Shown here: positions 7,925 to 9,536 of the stretch, piece after piece
Position numbering within the stretch: position 1 is the stretch's first letter
Layout of the letters: each line of letters opens with the position of its first letter
Assembly: GCA_044349205.1 (NCBI GenBank)
Contig: JBIKRJ010000084.1
Span: 1 to 9,536, forward strand
Reading direction: 5' to 3'
Length of the DNA stretch: 9,536 nt
Source of the DNA: UBA9547 sp044349205
Lineage (GTDB): Bacteria; Bacteroidota; Bacteroidia; Cytophagales; UBA9547
Program-made: the position numbers and the translations under genes
The notes under the pieces: model-generated
Databases searched by the model: none
Seen by the model: only the letters and a program-made list of their open reading frames with translations
Told to the model about the DNA's origin: nothing

Positions 7925-8890
7925 TTACCAGAAATAGGAGTGTGAACTGGGAAGTTTTTTCTTTGGAATGTGATAGCCTACAAGAATTTCATGCGAACCG
8001 GCATTGTACCTACGCAAATCGGAGATGGAATAATCGTAGGAATACCCAATATCGATACGTCGGTCGATGGTCATGCCAATGAGGCAAACCAAGGCATCTT
8101 TGTTACGATATGATAGACCGAGCCACATTTTGTCGCGATAGCGCAATTTGGTGTTCAAATCGAACTGGATAGGTGCTGGCGACAAGCCTTTTACAAGTAT
8201 AGACGGCACCAAAGCCCATTTTTCATCTAGCTTTATTTTATAGCCCGCAGTAAAGAAATAGTGGCGGTTCAGCTTGCCTTCTGAATTTGAACCATCCGAT
8301 ATTTTAACCTTGTTGTTGAAAATTTGCAGAATAGACAATCCTACATACAAATGACGGCTATATAGCCATCCGCCTATACTTCCATCGGGCGAAAAGGCAG
8401 ATGGGTTGCCCAACGTCACATTGTCGGTTTGATTGTCGGCAAAACGAAGTCTGTCCCTGTCGATGTTATAATTTTGGAACCCGATGAAAGTACCCATTGA
8501 AAACACCAGCTTGTTGCTGATAGGCAAGTGATAGGCATACGAGCCGTACATTTTGTATTTGGTCAATGGCCCAGTACGCTCGCCCGTTGCAAAACCTCCG
8601 ACTCCATGCCAAGGAAGGGGTTTTACATCTTCAAATTCGGTTTTTTTCTTGCCGATGGGGGTATGAAAAGTGCCGTAGTAGTTTCGCGGGGCATCTTCCA
8701 CTCCCACCCATTGCGAACGATACCCTACTTTGGTGTCCATGTAATCTTCGGTGCCCGTCACACCAGGGTTTATAAGCAACTGATTGAACATGTACATACT
8801 GTACTGTGACTCTTGTTGTGCTTGAGAGTGCAAGTAAAAGCAAATCAAACAACACAGAACTAGTAGCTTCTTGGCCATTGTATTTTTCAT
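7925..8890 (-). CDS. PorP/SprF family outer-membrane protein (type IX secretion)
   Basis: A 321-residue protein with a signal peptide (hydrophobic stretch at about 9-20, likely cleavage after HSQAQ). The mature start QQESQYSMYMFNQLLINPGVTG, then VGYRSQWVGVEDAPRNYYGTFHTPI, is the hallmark of the PorP/SprF family. The rest alternates amphipathic beta strands with short turns, as in an outer-membrane barrel, and ends with SHEILVGYHIPKKK and a terminal aromatic (SYFW). SprF of Flavobacterium johnsoniae is needed for surface export of the adhesin SprB; many genomes carry several paralogues, each next to a large CHU_C protein, and the same arrangement occurs here. Two starts are possible: ATG at 8890, 7 bp after the upstream stop, or ATG at 8878 giving MAKKLLVL. 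The second yields a more conventional signal peptide, but I kept the longer frame because of the tight spacing. Confidence 0.93.
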   Translation of the reverse strand: MKNTMAKKLLVLCCLICFYLHSQAQQESQYSMYMFNQLLINPGVTGTEDYMDTKVGYRSQWVGVEDAPRNYYGTFHTPIGKKKTEFEDVKPLPWHGVGGFATGERTGPLTKYKMYGSYAYHLPISNKLVFSMGTFIGFQNYNIDRDRLRFADNQTDNVTLGNPSAFSPDGSIGGWLYSRHLYVGLSILQIFNNKVKISDGSNSEGKLNRHYFFTAGYKIKLDEKWALVPSILVKGLSPAPIQFDLNTKLRYRDKMWLGLSYRNKDALVCLIGMTIDRRIDIGYSYDYSISDLRRYNAGSHEILVGYHIPKKKLPSSHSYFW

Positions 8891-8897
8891 GCAATAA

Positions 8898-9536
8898 TTA
8901 TCTTAGGATGGTCACAGAATTTACAAACGGTTTGCCACCATTTTTCAAATCGATAATGTAATAATAGGTGGCAACGGGCAACTGTTGTCCGTTGCGTGTA
9001 CCGTCCCAGGGTTCAGGATACCCCGGCGCAGACCTAAATACGCGACTTCCCCATTTGTTATACACTTCCACTTCGGCATTGGGATAGAATGAATTAATAT
9101 TCAATATATCCCACCGGTCGTGTACGCCGTCGCCATTGGGCGAAAACACATTGGGAATGTTGATAAGGTAATCCACTTTTATTTTAGCACTGTCTAAAGC
9201 AGGACAACGACCACCCAAGTTGGTGACGAGCAAGTACACATCTGTTTCGGGATTTTCGGGTGTAATTGTGGCACCGTTCAAAGAATTAGGGTTGGCAATT
9301 TGAGCAGGCGTAGCAGGACTACTGTACCATTTGTAGCTAAACTGGTTCAACTTGTCGGAAGCCGAATTAGATGAAGAGCCATTTCCATTCAAATTGATAG
9401 CATTGAGCGCCCCAAACATGCTCACATCTTCGTAACTGTTGGCTTCTGCAGTTGCATAATCCAACACGCGCACAATCTTGGTAAGCGTATCGCCATTTTT
9501 TTGCGCACAATTACTGTACGGGATGGCTTGTATTTT
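8898..9536 (-). CDS. Surface protein with gliding-motility-associated C-terminal (CHU_C, T9SS type B) domain, 3' part only
   Basis: The frame is open to the right edge, so only the last 212 residues are seen and the N-terminus is missing; the GTG at 9473 is an internal codon, not a start. Roughly the first 125 visible residues include an Ig/PKD-like beta-sandwich region (FSYKWYSSP, DVYLLVTNLGGRCPALDSAKIKV). The last 86 or so are the CHU_C sorting domain: VFSPNGDGVHDRW, INSFYPNAEVEVYNKWG, GYPEPWDGT, QQLPVATYYYIIDL and the closing VTILR. This type B signal directs substrates to the T9SS for export to the cell surface or medium. Proteins of this kind are often very large adhesins or cell-surface repeat proteins, but size and function cannot be judged here. 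The PorP/SprF gene follows after 7 bp, so the pair is very likely one operon and the PorP protein a dedicated partner. Confidence 0.92.
   Translation of the reverse strand, partial: KIQAIPYSNCAQKNGDTLTKIVRVLDYATAEANSYEDVSMFGALNAINLNGNGSSSNSASDKLNQFSYKWYSSPATPAQIANPNSLNGATITPENPETDVYLLVTNLGGRCPALDSAKIKVDYLINIPNVFSPNGDGVHDRWDILNINSFYPNAEVEVYNKWGSRVFRSAPGYPEPWDGTRNGQQLPVATYYYIIDLKNGGKPFVNSVTILR

Noticed and set aside
1..9536. Search for a CRISPR array, insertion sequence, tRNA or phage genes
   Set aside because: No regularly spaced repeats, transposase or integrase motifs, or tRNA-like folds were recognised; nearly all DNA is accounted for by the listed genes.

Overview
The window looks like chromosome of a Bacteroidota bacterium. 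The clearest signs are a PorP/SprF-family protein, a gene ending in the gliding-motility-associated C-terminal (CHU_C, type B) sorting domain, and an OmpA-family protein with a PD40 beta-propeller. All three belong to the type IX secretion (T9SS) and gliding world of this phylum. Start codons lack good Shine-Dalgarno sequences, which also fits. I cannot name a genus; the mix of genes suggests a Cytophagia/Saprospiria/Chitinophagia-like lineage rather than a gut Bacteroides.

Left part (1-3250, all minus strand): the 5' part of pheT (phenylalanyl-tRNA synthetase beta subunit) runs off the left edge. Next to it is a secreted protein with a DUF1566 / lectin-like C-terminal domain, and then citrate synthase gltA. 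A 306-bp AT-rich gap separates the last two and carries a 13-bp perfect hairpin that probably terminates gltA.

Middle part (3201-5952): a 237-bp divergent promoter region lies between gltA and a plus-strand pair. The pair is an NdpA/YejK-like nucleoid-associated protein followed, after 7 bp, by a MOP-superfamily oligosaccharide/lipid flippase. The flippase gene converges on the next minus-strand operon with only 3 bp between the stop codons.

Right part (5956-9536, minus strand): a tightly packed three-gene operon, in transcription order. First comes the 3' end of a surface protein with an Ig-like region and CHU_C sorting domain (truncated by the window edge), then a PorP/SprF outer-membrane protein, then the PD40-OmpA (PorE-like) protein. 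A plausible reading is that the first protein is exported by the T9SS, PorP/SprF helps its export or anchoring at the outer membrane, and the OmpA-family protein ties the assembly to peptidoglycan.

I saw no tRNA or rRNA gene, CRISPR array, insertion sequence or phage module. Most of the window is ordinary core genome; the T9SS-linked cluster and the secreted DUF1566 protein are the accessory-like parts.
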